A DNA stretch of 64,000 nucleotides from NCBI GenBank assembly GCA_037903355.1, contig JBAJFE010000042.1:2244001-2308000 (forward strand), in the 5' to 3' direction. The stretch's first letter is position 1, and each line of letters starts with the position of its first letter. The position numbers and the translations under genes are program-made. This DNA comes from Trichuris trichiura. Its lineage: Eukaryota > Nematoda > Enoplea > Trichinellida > Trichuridae. Under the pieces are notes generated by a model. That model made no database searches and was not told the DNA's origin. It was given only the letters and a program-made list of their open reading frames with translations. Shown piece after piece: positions 21,321 to 32,663 of the stretch.

Positions 21321-23764
21321 GAGACAGGTGAAAGGACTCGATTTAATACTTTGCCGGTTTGCTATTAGGCTTCGTATAGAATGCCTTGGAAATGTGTGAA
21401 ATATTAATGTTTCACATATTGCCTAAAGATATTGGACACTCTTTAGAATTCCATGACTTCATACATCGCTTGGAACATACTTAACCCAGACAGTATCAAT
21501 ATGACACTAAAACGACGATCAGGTTCAACCACCAGTTGATACCTCTTCTCAAAAGTGTGGTACACGGCGTGGTTAGGGAAATATTGCAAGCGTAGTTCCT
21601 ACTGTTTTCATTTCTTATTACACTACATCTGTTTTACTTTGGTCTTTCCTGGCGGAACTTTAGCTGCAGACTCTTTCGAAGCCATACGGAGGCTAAAGAG
21701 ACAGATTTGTATTGAACGATGCTCTTCAGACGATAATTCGTAACTGAGATTCCCTAATAAATTTTCTTCTTTTCACTTTTTCGCAGTCCCATTCGCTAGC
21801 CTTGGTTACGTAATTGAACTACAGCAAAAGAGCAATACGGTAGTGAGATTTTCCACAGCTCAGCCTCTGAAGCAGAAAAAAACAGACATAACCAAGTTGA
21901 TGCGACCAACCTATCGCCGTTGAAATCCGAATACGTTTCTTACCCAGTTTTATCAGAACGTTGCTTAGCCTATATTCGAGGATAGTGAGTATCCAAAGTC
22001 TTTTCAACATTCGCTATTTAACGCTTTGTTATACTCATGCTATACTAAGTTTATTACGACTCAGCGTCTTGGCGGGATCAAATACAGAGTTGAGTATACG
22101 GTTGAATTTAGAAGTTTCACAGCGACCTTATCTGCACATCGAGAATCACGGGATGAACTCCGTAAAAGCCAGTTTCTCTGGTGCACACCTGTTCAGCTCC
22201 TTCCGACAGGAAGGAAGAGTGAACCAACAGGCAAAACATGGCTTTTAAGGCAAGCAAAATGGCCACTCACAGCTTGCTCGTATGTTGCCCTTGATGCAAT
22301 TTTTCACCAGCTGTGGATCCAACCACTATAGGGTTACAGATGGTGCTGGAATTTGTATGCCTATAGGGCACCCGAAACGATTTAACGGAGGTCAGAAGCA
22401 GCTATGCCTTGAAGATGCATGGTCGACGATCGCATTAATAACTTCTTTAGCTTACTCCACCAGCAGATATGATAAAAGTTTTGTGCCACCCACCTACCCC
22501 TGATCTTACGCTTCGTACTTAGGATTTGAAAAGCACAGGCAAGAAGAAAAAATCCATGAAAAGTTCCCTACCGGCTTAATGGTCAACAAAAAGGCAGCAA
22601 TATGCTTGTGTAGGCAAAATGCTACTATCAGTCTTACTCGAATCCCTACAATAGCATCTGTCATTAAGTGCGGACACCTGGCAGTAAAGAAAACAACGTC
22701 ACAGCAGTGAGCAGCTTTTTTGCATGCCAGAAAAATTTCAAGCGCTCTATTCCCAACTCCATGCATTCCTAAACTTCACATGCCCCAAGTTAACGCGTCT
22801 ACCGCGTTAAACGAAAACTAACAGCCATTACAACTTTCTTGTGGAACAATTCACAAATCCTGTCGGAAAATTACCTCTGCATCTGCGTGCTTGCTCTTAG
22901 AACTAGACGTTGCATAAGATCACAGACGCAGGCACTGCAAGTAGTCACCCCGTGTTCTGCACTTGCTTCTAACAGTCACTTTTGCTAAAAAACTGATCCA
23001 AACGTGTTTCGTAGAATGCCTGACTCAACAGCCAATCAAAAGTGACTCAGCGGTTTACCTTAGTGTTCGATTAGTTACGTTACAGAACGCCCAAGTACGT
23101 AAAAAATTCGCTGTCCCTCTGCTCAAGTCATATTATTTGCCCTGTCAAGTTCGTACCGTCCAGCCACTTGAACAATTGGACAACAATTTTCCCAAGCAAA
23201 AGTCCATCAGCTTCAAGCTACTTTCAACTACACAAGTAGTCCACCATCCAGCGGATCTGGTGAGCTTTTCAATTTTTGCAAGAAAAACATTTCTCGCTAT
23301 TGGCTTTATCCTTGGAGCGGGCGGGTCGTTATCAACATGTAGGCATCAGGAAGCTTCCTGATGAAGACATTAAGCCGCTAAAAATATATTATTACATAAG
23401 CTTAAGGAATCAGCATCGCAAGCGCAGATGGACTTAAACTGTCCGGTACGTTTTAATGGTAAATATAAAATGCGAAACACATCGTAAATCGACATACGTT
23501 CAGGAGCTTGGACAGCAACAGATAAGGAGAGGCTTAAACGTGAGCTTATTATTAGTGCATTTAAAATGAATGCTGAAAATCACTTCTTAATTGATTATTT
23601 GCGCTTCCCTAAAAAGGCAAGAGACGTTATATGGCGAAAAGTTGATATAAACGTTAGCAGTTACTTCGTATTAGATTACCAGCTGTTCCAACGAGTAAAT
23701 GAAATTTGAAATATTCGATATCGAGTCGAGTGACATCCCCACCTTAACGGATTACGTTCGTTTC
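21321..23764. other. Region without a recognised gene
   Basis: Holds a 20-bp palindrome (23344-23363). A 132-codon plus-strand open frame (22963-23361) has no domain, poor composition for a protein and ends inside that palindrome. It was not called a gene. Downstream sequence of the lamin gene begins at the right end. Confidence 0.45.
23344..23363. repeat. 20-bp perfect palindrome
   Basis: CATCAGGAAGCTTCCTGATG reads the same on both strands. Confidence 0.9.
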
Positions 23765-25489
23765 TCACATCAGTATGCAGGAAGAGTTGGCAGCTCCATT
23801 CTCTGCGCTACGCTTTTTGCCCAACAGACTTTGCGTTGTACAAATTTGAGAGGACTGACGCCAAGCCACTTCTTCTTCTTCCGGTGTAAACAGAGAAGTT
23901 CGAATTTTCTTGCCGACGGGCCAACTTTGGTTCTTCATAACGAAATCGAATGGTGGATTGTGCCGTACCTGACTATCACTGCTCCAAACGGTCAATTTCT
24001 TGTTCGGCTTTAGGACGATTTTTGGGTGAAACTTGTACGCTACCTCCTGTCCTCCGGATTTTCGCCTCAGGGTCCAACCGCCGAGCGATACATCTCGATC
24101 GCTTTTGTTAAACAGCATCACGTAACGACCTTCTACGTCATGATCTGAGATCTGCACATCTCCGGTAGCGCTTGCTTCGCTTTCGTATAGGTCTGTTTCT
24201 TCGCTATCAGTGCCTTGCAAGAGACGACGCTTTTTCGCGTGCTTTTTCGACCCAGCCGTACCAGACGGAGGGGACGGGGTTAAACGCAGTCTAGTCTCTT
24301 CTCCTTCGAGAAGTGTACGATAAGCTTCTATTTCCATCGATAGCATCAGCTTGGTGTCTACAAGGTCATTGTAGTCTTTCATCATTTGACTTATCTCATC
24401 CTTCAGTCGCTTGATTTCTCCTTCCTTTAGTTGTAATCGAGAATTGAACTCTTCATTAGCATGGTTTAATTGAACTGCCACTTTTTCATGCTTCTTCTCC
24501 AATTCCTGCATGCTTTCCATAACCTTAGCCCTTTGGGCTTCCACGTACGCCAGTTTACTGCGTAGGTGCAATACTTCTTCTTTAACTTTATCAGAACCTT
24601 CCTGGCTCAAATCAGCCGCCTCTCTCAAACTTTGAAGTTTCGCCTCATAGAACTCTTCTATTTCTTTTCTATTTATCTTCATCTGTACGTCGAGATCGTT
24701 GCGCATTTTGTCCAACTCCTCTTGCAGCTTTTGCTTATATTGGTCGGTCAACTTTTGACTAACTTCGCTGGCAACTACTTCGCGCTTGCTGCGCACTTCT
24801 GTCAGTTCTTGTTCGAACAGTTGCTTTTGAAAGGACAATTCGTCTTTCAATGACGTAATCTTATTTTCCAAATCAACGCGCTTCAGCGTTTCTTCTTCTA
24901 GTTCTCCTTCAAGCCGTTTCAACTCTTTACTTTTCGCAACATTTTCTTCCTTTAACTTCGTGTTCTCGCCGGCGATACTGTGGTGCTTTTTAAGCGCCTC
25001 TTGTTCCTTACGCTTTGCGTCTGCAAGCTGTTTCTCCAAATAGGCGATGGTGTTTTCTTTTTTCGTTAAATCGTTTTGAGCTTTATCCAGGCGTGCTTTC
25101 TGCTCATCTACAGACGTTAACAATTTTCCATTTTCAAGTTTCAACCGAGACTTTTCCCGGTTCAGCTCGTCAACAGCTTTCCTTGAGTCCGACAGTTCTT
25201 TATCGTATGCCTCGCGGAAACTGTTGCGAGTCCGAGTTACGCTTTCTTCGTTAGAATAAACGCTTTCCTTCAACCGCTCGTTTTCGGTTTCCAACGAACG
25301 GACGCGCTCAATGTATAGGGCCAGACGATCATTCAAGTGCTGCAACTGTTGCTTCTCCGCAAGACGAGATACGCAGGTTGGTGTCAACGGCGACTGATTT
25401 GCTTGTGGACTTTGTTCTCCAGTAGGCATCTCCAGCGCAGTTTGAACCTGAGAAACGTGGACAGTTCGACGAGTGGTCTTCTGCGACAT
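23765..25489 (-). CDS. lmn: Nuclear lamin (intermediate filament protein), single exon
   Basis: 574 codons without introns. A short head (1-43) contains a proline-directed site (SPLTP). The alpha-helical rod (about 44-403) starts LNDRLALYIERVRSLE and ends with the hallmark EIEAYRTLLEGEETRLRL. A second mitotic-type site (TPSPP, 404-408) follows directly, then a basic nuclear localisation signal KKHAKKRR (415-422), an acidic linker, and the immunoglobulin-like lamin tail domain (about 440-545, with SLGGWTLRR and FHPKIVLKPNKKLTVWSS). The protein ends CILM, a CaaX box for farnesylation and membrane attachment. Lamins polymerise under the inner nuclear membrane and anchor chromatin. Length matches invertebrate lamins (about 560-620). 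The absence of introns is unusual here, because neighbouring genes are split into many small exons, and raises the possibility of a retrocopy that remains intact. No frame damage is visible. Confidence 0.95.
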   Translation of the reverse strand: MSQKTTRRTVHVSQVQTALEMPTGEQSPQANQSPLTPTCVSRLAEKQQLQHLNDRLALYIERVRSLETENERLKESVYSNEESVTRTRNSFREAYDKELSDSRKAVDELNREKSRLKLENGKLLTSVDEQKARLDKAQNDLTKKENTIAYLEKQLADAKRKEQEALKKHHSIAGENTKLKEENVAKSKELKRLEGELEEETLKRVDLENKITSLKDELSFQKQLFEQELTEVRSKREVVASEVSQKLTDQYKQKLQEELDKMRNDLDVQMKINRKEIEEFYEAKLQSLREAADLSQEGSDKVKEEVLHLRSKLAYVEAQRAKVMESMQELEKKHEKVAVQLNHANEEFNSRLQLKEGEIKRLKDEISQMMKDYNDLVDTKLMLSMEIEAYRTLLEGEETRLRLTPSPPSGTAGSKKHAKKRRLLQGTDSEETDLYESEASATGDVQISDHDVEGRYVMLFNKSDRDVSLGGWTLRRKSGGQEVAYKFHPKIVLKPNKKLTVWSSDSQVRHNPPFDFVMKNQSWPVGKKIRTSLFTPEEEEVAWRQSSQICTTQSLLGKKRSAENGAANSSCILM

Positions 25490-26635
25490 GCTTACGGCTA
25501 AAATAGAAGCAACTTTGGTTGATGAAAAATTTGGCTTTGTGAAATTGAAAGTGAACTAGCGGCAAAATCGTTGCTCGAGAGACGGCTACATTCATCCGCT
25601 AGCAGAAATAACGACGACCGAAATAACACAAATGCCTTTGTAGTGGTGCCTCAAGGTCACAGTAGCCCTTTTTCCCAATCAACATTACACAACGGAAGCT
25701 TGGATGTTCATTAAGCTGTGGTCCAAGGTGGCTATGGCAAAACCTTGTCGATTGATCCGCTCAAATCTCTGATTTCATGTTCAACGAACTAATAAACGTG
25801 ACCTGCGTATAAAAAACAGAGGACAAGCGTTTAAGAAACTCTGATGCACACAATACTATTCTAGGGCAAAATATCAAATATAAACGATAAAGAAAATTTT
25901 TTAACGTAAAAGTAATGGTAGTCAAACAGGCAGAAACGTAAAACCTGTTTGAAATCGCGCAATCAACGATAGAACCAATTTTGTAGTTAGGAACTGGCAG
26001 CGCAGGCGCGCAGACAAAACTCAGTTCAATCTACAACGATTAAAAGTAGCTGTAAACGTTCAAATAAGTACGAATAAACTTTATTAACTTTAAACTAACT
26101 TACAAAAGCTTCTTTTCTGACAAGTTAATGTGAACTCTTACGCGAAAAGTCGATGTCCAGTTACACGTTGGACGATGGCAATAAAAATACCATTATCTGA
26201 TGCTCAAGTACAGTATACCATGCCTCTTAGCAGCTTCTAAACGAAAGAGTTTCAATTGAGCATTCGCGAACGTACCTGTTTAAGAACTGCTTGGTTTTTG
26301 TTTTAAAATATTTTTAACGATTATTGAAGCTTTTTCGTACCCGCTTGAGGATGGAATTGTTTCTAAAGGAGTGATATGGCTTCATTGGTCTCGTCTCCTG
26401 TAGAACGTTTTGTTTTCCTGTATTAACACTCAGAAAGCGTGTTATAACGCAACAACGTTTGTGCAAGCCTAATAAATAAAAAAAATACTTCGCGGAAGTT
26501 GCACTTAATTGTGTGAGACAATTGAGGGACCGCGAAATAAATTTATTTACGCTGTCATGCGAAACATTTTGTACCTGAATAAAACAGCTCGTGAAACATC
26601 AATTTCCAGCTGAATAATTCACAGTCTACTTGTAG
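25490..26635. other. Region without a recognised gene (5' side of lamin)
   Basis: Presumably includes the lamin promoter and 5' leader. No clear TATA or other regulatory motif was recognised. Confidence 0.4.
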
Positions 26636-26843
26636 TCACCAAGAACTGAACAAGGTCGCTTCCAAAAGAGCATTCTGATTTCCCATGGTAAATTTTTTTA
26701 AATAAAAAATAATATTAGTGTCTTCTAAAAGTCTAAGACTGGTAATTACGTAAACACGGTAAGGCTGATATCCTGCTGGACCGTCATCATCAATAAAGGT
26801 TTCTCGCACATCCAACTTGTTCACCTGACGTAAGAAACGTACC
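26636..26843 (-). CDS. Possible terminal exon of an unrecognised gene
   Basis: After a CTTTTAG acceptor at 26844 the minus strand stays open for 68 codons to a TGA at 26636. The product contains VRFLRQVNKLDVRETFIDDDGPAGYQPYRVYVI and ends LLEATLFSSW. The charged, proline/tyrosine-containing composition looks protein-like, and the phase would require an upstream exon to the right. None was identified, no domain was recognised, and it may be chance. Confidence 0.25.
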
Positions 26844-27199
26844 CTAAAAGCTATAGGAATATGAAATAAAACGACATTAACTATTCGTTGTTTTTTTGTC
26901 AGAAGACATTTGCTGTTTGCCACTTAAACGGGTTCAGCACAGAGCATGGAACACTGTAACTAGCCTGCTCATCAATTAACGCTTTGCGCTCGTGAGTGTG
27001 GTATGCTCGCATATTCGTCGGGTGATGGCATTTTCAAATGGGTGATTGGAAAGATAAAATTGGTAAGACATTTTAAAACTTTATTGTTCTGCCGAAAATG
27101 AAAATTCCATTTTGTCATCTGTACCCCGAATGAACATCACAAAACCATTTGCCAGGAAAACAGTTTACTACACTCTGCAATGTCTAGGATCATTCTGAT

Positions 27200-29271
27200 A
27201 TGTGTTTTTTGCGTAGAGTATTTCAAGATTTTCTTGAAGAGCTTGGATCCTTGTCGTCGGTCGAGGCTGTTCGATCGAAGTTGAAATTGAGAAATTGTTC
27301 CATGGTAGGTAACGATCCACCTGAAGTCCCATTGCCTCTCGACGTTGGCGACTTTACGCTCTACGCATGCATTGGTAAGCAAAACTTGCTTGTACATTGT
27401 ATGTGGTGTTGGTTTTCGCCTGCTCTGTTAGCAATAGCTATATGACACACGTTTCATAAGTTTTTTGTTGACATGCATCCAGTGACCCTCTAATCAAGCT
27501 TTGCTTTGTAATTTGGAATGCTCTGTACGTATCTGACTCAGAAGATTGTTTGCGTATAGGGCAAGCGTTCAATCGTACGGCCAGCGTTTACTTGGCCAAA
27601 AGAAACGGTACCCAAAAGCCTTGTGCCATTCGTGTTTATCAATTAGAAAATGGTAACAGCAGCTTCTGTTTGCTAAGAGTAGGTTAATCTCCACTATTGG
27701 GCAAATGTTTCGTAATTAACGGTTATATGAATTGAGAAGGAAGTGGCCACGCTGCGTTCCTTGAAACATCCGAACATTTTGTCTTTGGAAGATGTTATCG
27801 TGAAAGGAACTCGTCTCTTGATTGTCAATCCTCTGATGGACTATGGTATCCCGCGAAAAAAAAGTGTTGCGACAGTACATTGAGGAATATGTTCTTAGGT
27901 TCTGTTCGGGACTTGCTTCTATATCGTTTCAACTTGGGCATGGTCGAGCAACACATTGCATTTATCTTGTACGATGTTCTGAAAGGTCTGGAATATCTGC
28001 ACAGCCTTGGTTGGATGCACAGGCAAGTAGAAATCGAACAAAAAAAGAATCTTGTCTCTCAGCCACGCTGCTGTCATTGATATAACTTTGCCGGCCATTT
28101 TGTTCTGTCCTTACTTAAGCCTAAGCCTAAAGTAAGGCTTATATTTCGGCTTAGGCTTAGATAACGGTAAAACAAGATGGAATAGAAGCGATCCTGCTAT
28201 TCATATTAAAACGTTTTTAAAAAATCCCTGAGTTTTCGGATGTTTTACCTTCACCCTTCTTGTAAGTGGTAAGTTTTCATGTCTGTTTTTGCAGAAGGCA
28301 CCCGTTTATTGAAAAAGTATAAGCGTACGCTAAAGACAGGACGTGTTCTGGTCCGAAGAGTCACGCTATTTATAGGCATTTATCATAAACGGGTTGCTTC
28401 CTTAAAAACAGGCATGAAGAGTTATGCATAAGTTACAAAGTTATACATGCTGGATGGAATAATTTTTCCAGAACTATCCGCGGAAGCCATATCCTTCTTT
28501 CGTCAAGCGGATATGCCTGTCTATCAGGATTCCGCTTAGCAGCCTCGTTTGTGAACGAAAGCCAAAGACTTAGATCGTTGCACGACTTTGACTCAAATTT
28601 TAAAACTAGTCTTCTTTGGTTGGCTCCTGAGGTTTTACAGCAGGTAATTTGCACGATATTTGAAAGAAAGAAGTTGGCAATGGCACCTTTAGTTTCCTGC
28701 CGGCTACGATTTGAAATCCGACATTTACTCTGTTGGTATAACCGCTTGCGAAATGGCAAATGGATTTCCACCCTTTGCGGATATGACTAGTTTGCAGGTT
28801 AGCAGTTGCAATAATATTTCCGTTTGAAAAACGGCTCTTTAGATGTTTATGGAGAAGTTGCGTGGCGTAACGCCGCGTCTTTTGGATGGAAAAACACTTG
28901 CAAGTAAGACTTTTTCCGCAGCTGATCTTCAGCCGTTGAGGATAATTTCTCTAAAGGCGATGAAGGGACGGAAAACATTGAAACTTCTCTAAATGAACAG
29001 CGTAACCGGTGGTTCAGCGACAAATTTCACTCCGTCGTCGATATCTGCCTAAGGTTTGTTCCGTCGGAAAGGTAAAGTTTGCTTTTCCGCTTTTCTTGTT
29101 TACGATAACGTTGCGCTCAGCAGACCTACCGCATCCGAATTGCTCAAGCATTCATTTTTCAAGCAGTGCAAGAAGGAGCGTCGGTCAGCGGCGAGCTTTC
29201 TGCATGATGTCAAGCCCCTTTTCATAAAAGACGGTGCACTTGCAACGATGGGTTTGTACCAACAAGGTTAA
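27200..29271 (+). CDS. STRAD: STRAD pseudokinase (LKB1/STK11 adaptor)
   Basis: Nine exons join in phase to 384 codons: 27200-27374, 27560-27678, 27737-27845, 27899-28022, 28472-28643, 28693-28797, 28843-28903, 28933-29071 and 29121-29271. The kinase fold is clear ([88 protein letters not shown]). Catalytic residues are lost: the VAIK lysine is Arg (CAIRVYQ), HRD is HRT, and DFG is replaced by SGF ([12 protein letters not shown]), as in STRAD. STRAD binds MO25 and switches on LKB1 in the cytoplasm. Intron 4 has a GC donor (CACAG|GCAAGT). The start is uncertain: an alternative first exon 27038-27062 (MGDWKDKI) can join at 27219 in phase. AATAAA follows at 29450. Confidence 0.9.
28085..28175 (+). 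repeat. Dispersed MITE copy in STRAD intron 4
   Basis: TTTGCCGGCCATTTTG, then TTAAGCCTAAGCCTAAAG, then the reversed half GGCTTAGGCTTAGATAACGG. Same family as 6541-6640 and 41998-42064. Confidence 0.65.
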
Positions 29272-29794
29272 AGATTTCACGGTTTCAGAAAACGAAAACG
29301 CAGTGCCCACAAAGCTTGGAACGTTATGGGATGCGGAAGGCAAAGATCCCAATTTCGGATGGAGCTTTTGTGAATAGATATCCTTAGTCTCCCCATCGCA
29401 TTGGTAGCTAACTATCTTGTGTGTAAATGAACTTCTATTTGTGTGAGTAAATAAAGTCCTCCTGCCGTTCACTGCTGATCACTTAGAACACGCGCATCAG
29501 TCGAATGTAGAGCAAGTGGGAGATCTTGGAAAACATACGGTATGCTATTCTCGTTTTATAGTAAAAGACCAGAAAAGAAAAGCGGGAAGAGTCGGTGTTT
29601 TCAAGATGTGCGCTTACGGGGACCAGCACCAAACTGGTCATTACGCTCCACTGTTTTCCATTACATGATACATTCTGTCATTTAGTGGAAGGCTTGTCAG
29701 CATTCATTCAGGGAACAGAATTTCTACCATTCTTGTACAGACTTAAGAAAAAGAAGAGCACGACCATTCAAGAAAAGTATGACGAAAATAGCTA
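29272..29794. other. STRAD 3' region, no further gene recognised
   Basis: Contains the presumed STRAD 3' untranslated region to about 29475, then unassigned sequence up to the transposon at 29795. Confidence 0.45.
29450..29455 (+). terminator. Poly(A) signal of STRAD
   Basis: AATAAA, 179 nt after the STRAD stop codon. Confidence 0.6.
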
Positions 29795-30204
29795 CAGTAA
29801 GACCTCCTTAATCCGAATCCCTCTCTAATCGGAACTCATGGAAGAGAACAATAGAATGACCGTATACATTGAAGATAATTAGGCTATCTGTGTGAAACGG
29901 ACATTCACTTATCGGCAACGGCTATAAGGGCAGTAAACAACCTGCCAGCGGTCCTTTCGGTATACGTTAGCAAAGGCGCAGACCAGCCACGGCTTCGCCG
30001 AGCCAATCTCGCTCGACCAATAAGTTGACTGCAGCAAAACGCCTCGAGAACTAGGTTTCACCAAATAAACGGAATTGCGGATCAAAAACTTGGTGTTTTT
30101 CAGTCGTATAAAACTACAATATGTTCTCATATAATGCAATGATCGGCCGCTAACTCAATTAATTTTTGAGCCAACAGAACCGGCCAGCAATTAAGAATAT
30201 GGAA

Positions 30205-30217
30205 AAATAAGTTCATG
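30205..30217. repeat. 13-bp target-site duplication of PLE-C, left copy
   Basis: AAATAAGTTCATG, repeated at 32651-32663. The empty site is seen in the sister transposon near 57195-57208 (GATAAGTTCATAG). Confidence 0.8.
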
Positions 30218-30266
30218 ATGCAAAGGTTTTATTACGGAGTAGTTCCCGTTTTAATGCGCGTGAACT

Positions 30267-30304
30267 CTGGAGCTTTCGGGTCGACCGGGACCCGTCTTCA
30301 GCGG
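30267..30304 (-). ncRNA. Hammerhead-like core in PLE-C left end
   Basis: Minus strand: CCG, CTGAAGA, C, stem GGGTC/GACCC with loop CCGGTC, GAAA, GCTCCAG. The stem is identical to PLE-A while the loop differs, so the loop varies and the boxes and helix do not. Confidence 0.4.
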
Positions 30305-30619
30305 TTGTGAACTATGGGTATAAATTGTGTGCGTGACTTGAGTCTTCTGTCGTTTCTATGGCTTAAAGCGGGTGTTTTAATGTTCTCTGTTGGTGGTCTT
30401 CTGTTTGTATGGTATGTAATTGTCCGTTATTCGCATTTTTTTCATGTACGGTGGCTATTTCTTCTTTCACGTGCTCCATGTGTTCTTGTATCACGTCCAA
30501 TTATGGAGCAGCAGTCGTAACGCGTCACTATATTTGTCCAAATTTCACTTACATCTGCTCCTTGGTCGCGGTTATATGTGAGGTTGTGTCTTATGTAAAG
30601 GGCTTCTTTGATTCTTCTT

Positions 30620-32515
30620 AATCATAGGTTCTTTTCCTAACATAAGACTTTTGGGTTGAGCGTCTGGTTACATTCTGTGGCATGTTCTGCCACAGCAGAG
30701 GCTTGTTTGGCTTTTTCAATGGTGATTATCAGGTTTAGAATTGGTCTTCCTCTTTGCGTAGTCTCATGGCCATTGCTATTGAGCAGGGCCTTTGCATTGT
30801 TGTAACTTGCAAGCTTTTTTAAATGTTCATTAAATCTATGTTCTAAAGTGTTCCCCGTTTCGCCAATATAAATTCCTGAGCAAGAGCACTCGACTGCGTA
30901 TACTAATCTTGTTTTCTTGTTTGTTGGGATCTTTGTTTTGTCCGAGCGAAGAATTGATCTGAGGTTAGGGGAGCTCTTGAAGAAAACTCTGAAACCTAAT
31001 GTTCTTCCTAACCGGGTAATTTTTTCTCCTAAGTTTGCCACATAGGGAATAACTTAGCAAGGCTGGTGCGAAGCGTTTTCTGCCCTAGATTCACGTTTGC
31101 GAAGCTTGTAGTTGAGCACTTGGCTAATAAAGGACCTGGGATATCCGTTCTTGTAGAAAATTTTTCGAATGTAGTTGAACTCTGGTTGAAGATATTCAGA
31201 ACTACATAATTTCATTGCTCGGTCTATCATTCCGAAGAGGATACCACGCATTACTGATCTGGGGTGATGTGATGAGAAGTTGAAGTACTGATCCGTGTGC
31301 GTGGGTTTTCTATATACTTTGGTTTTTAGCCCATCTTTTGTGCGGATAATTAAAGCGTCTAGAAAGGGTAGGGTGTTGTTGTCTTCTTTTTCCATTGTGA
31401 AAACAATTTGGTTCGGGCGAATGTTGTTGAGGAATTGTAAAAATTGTTCTTCCTTTCCAGCTTTAATGATTACGAATATGTCGTCTACGTACCTTTTGAA
31501 AAGGCGTGGAGCTATGTGTCTGTCTACCGTTGCGAACATTTGTCTTTCAAAGCTTTCCATAAATATTTCTGCTAATACTGGGGATAAGGGGCTGCCCATA
31601 GGTACTCCGCCAGACTGTTTGTAGTACTTGTTATCAAAATGATAGTGAAATGATTGCCTTCTTCCATGCAAAAGGAAACCAGTTTGACAATGTGAAAGGG
31701 ATTTAGTTTAGTTCTGGTGGGTAGACTGGTGTCTGCATTGAGGAGATTGTGTAGGATCTCAAGTGTATCTGATATGGGGATGCTCGGGAATAGTTCTTTT
31801 ACATCATAGCTAACCAGAATCTCATTTGGTTCTAGGTAGTGACTCCGGATTTCGTTGATAAAATTTTTGCTATTTTTGATAAAAGTCGGCTCCTTGCCAG
31901 TAAGTGGTTTGATGATCGTTCCTAAGTATCGACTGAGTTCACTTGTGATACTATTAACGGTGGAGACTATTGGTCTCATTGGAATCCCTGGTTTGTGTAC
32001 TTTTGGGAGACCATAGAGCTCAGGGGGTCTGAAGTTCGATGCAAACTTAAGATGTGTTATCATTTTGCTGATTTCAGGTTCTTTGGTCTCTGTAGCATAT
32101 GTGATGAGGAGAGATCAAAGATTTTTCCGGGAAGTTTCTGTAGGGTCAGTGGGTAAAGGGGCATAATTGCTGGTGCTTAAGATAGCTGTCATTTTTTCCA
32201 TGTAGGTGTTTCTGTCTAGTAGAACTATTTTATTCCCTTTATCAGCTTTAGTGATAATTCTGTTGGGTTGATTTCGAAGCTGATGTAGGCAGTTCATCTC
32301 ATGTCGACTAAAGTTAGGAGTGGCGTTGAAGCGGTGATTTAAGATTAATGTAGATAAAGTGCTTTTGATCTGTCTGGCTCTTTGTGGGTCCGTCGAAGAT
32401 AAGCTGTCTTTAATTGAGGTAATGATATCGAGAATGGGTGGTCGTTTGGGGGTGGGAACGAAATTCAGTCCCTTTTTTAGTATGGCCTTCTCATTTTCAC
32501 AATTTATACCCAGAA
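30620..32515 (-). pseudogene. PLE-C reverse transcriptase with GIY-YIG endonuclease, broken
   Basis: Read leftward: an N-terminal region (FVPTPKRPPILDIITSI near 32420-32470, IITKADKGNKIVLLDR near 32220), the RT core (PPELYGLPKVHKPGIPMRPI, SYDVKELFPSIP, GGVPMGSPLSPVLAE, KRYVDDIFVI), then GIY-YIG (GIYIGETGNTLEHRFNEH near 30800-30860). Breaks: stop codons near 32113, 31054 and 30637, and a frameshift near 31640 between SFCMEEGNHF and KYYKQSGG. The tail contains NQTLNPKVLC followed by a stop, where PLE-A continues. Not functional, but RT and endonuclease active-site residues are preserved. Confidence 0.86.
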
Positions 32516-32523
32516 AATCACAA

Positions 32524-32561
32524 CCGCTGAAGACGGGTCCCGGTCGACCCGAAAGCTCCGG
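32524..32561 (+). ncRNA. Hammerhead-like core in PLE-C right end
   Basis: Inverted partner of 30267-30304: CTGAAGA, C, GGGTC/GACCC, GAAA, GCTCCGGAG. Here the segment after GAAA is the self-complementary CTCCGGAG. Confidence 0.4.
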
Positions 32562-32650
32562 AGTTCACGCGCATTAAAACGGGAACTACTCCGTAATAAA
32601 ACCTTTGCATTATGAAAATACACGGTCCCGTACGAAGAAATCACATTTTC

Positions 32651-32663
32651 AAATAAGTTCATG
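32651..32663. repeat. 13-bp target-site duplication of PLE-C, right copy
   Basis: AAATAAGTTCATG, identical to 30205-30217. Confidence 0.8.

Larger units (their letters stand above)
30218..32650 (-). mobile_element. Penelope-like element PLE-C
   Basis: 2,433 bp flanked by the duplication AAATAAGTTCATG. The ends are inverted repeats (30218-30304 against about 32524-32615), each with a hammerhead-like core, and the right end continues into a roughly 40-nt tail (GGTCCCGTACGAAGAA) like that of PLE-A. It is close in sequence to PLE-A but keeps the N-terminal coding part that PLE-A lost. Its own frame is broken in several places. Confidence 0.88.

Noticed and set aside
22963..23361. 132-codon plus-strand open frame
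   Set aside because: No domain, signal or splice support. It ends in a palindrome and overlaps nothing recognisable, so a chance frame is likely.
24566..24853. Plus-strand open frame inside the lamin gene
   Set aside because: Antisense shadow of the lamin rod. Its Leu/Phe richness mirrors the Glu/Lys heptads on the coding strand.
31295..31624. 109-codon plus-strand open frame in PLE-C (similar one at 18154-18357 in PLE-A)
   Set aside because: Antisense of the RT YVDD region. It is conserved only because the coding strand is conserved.
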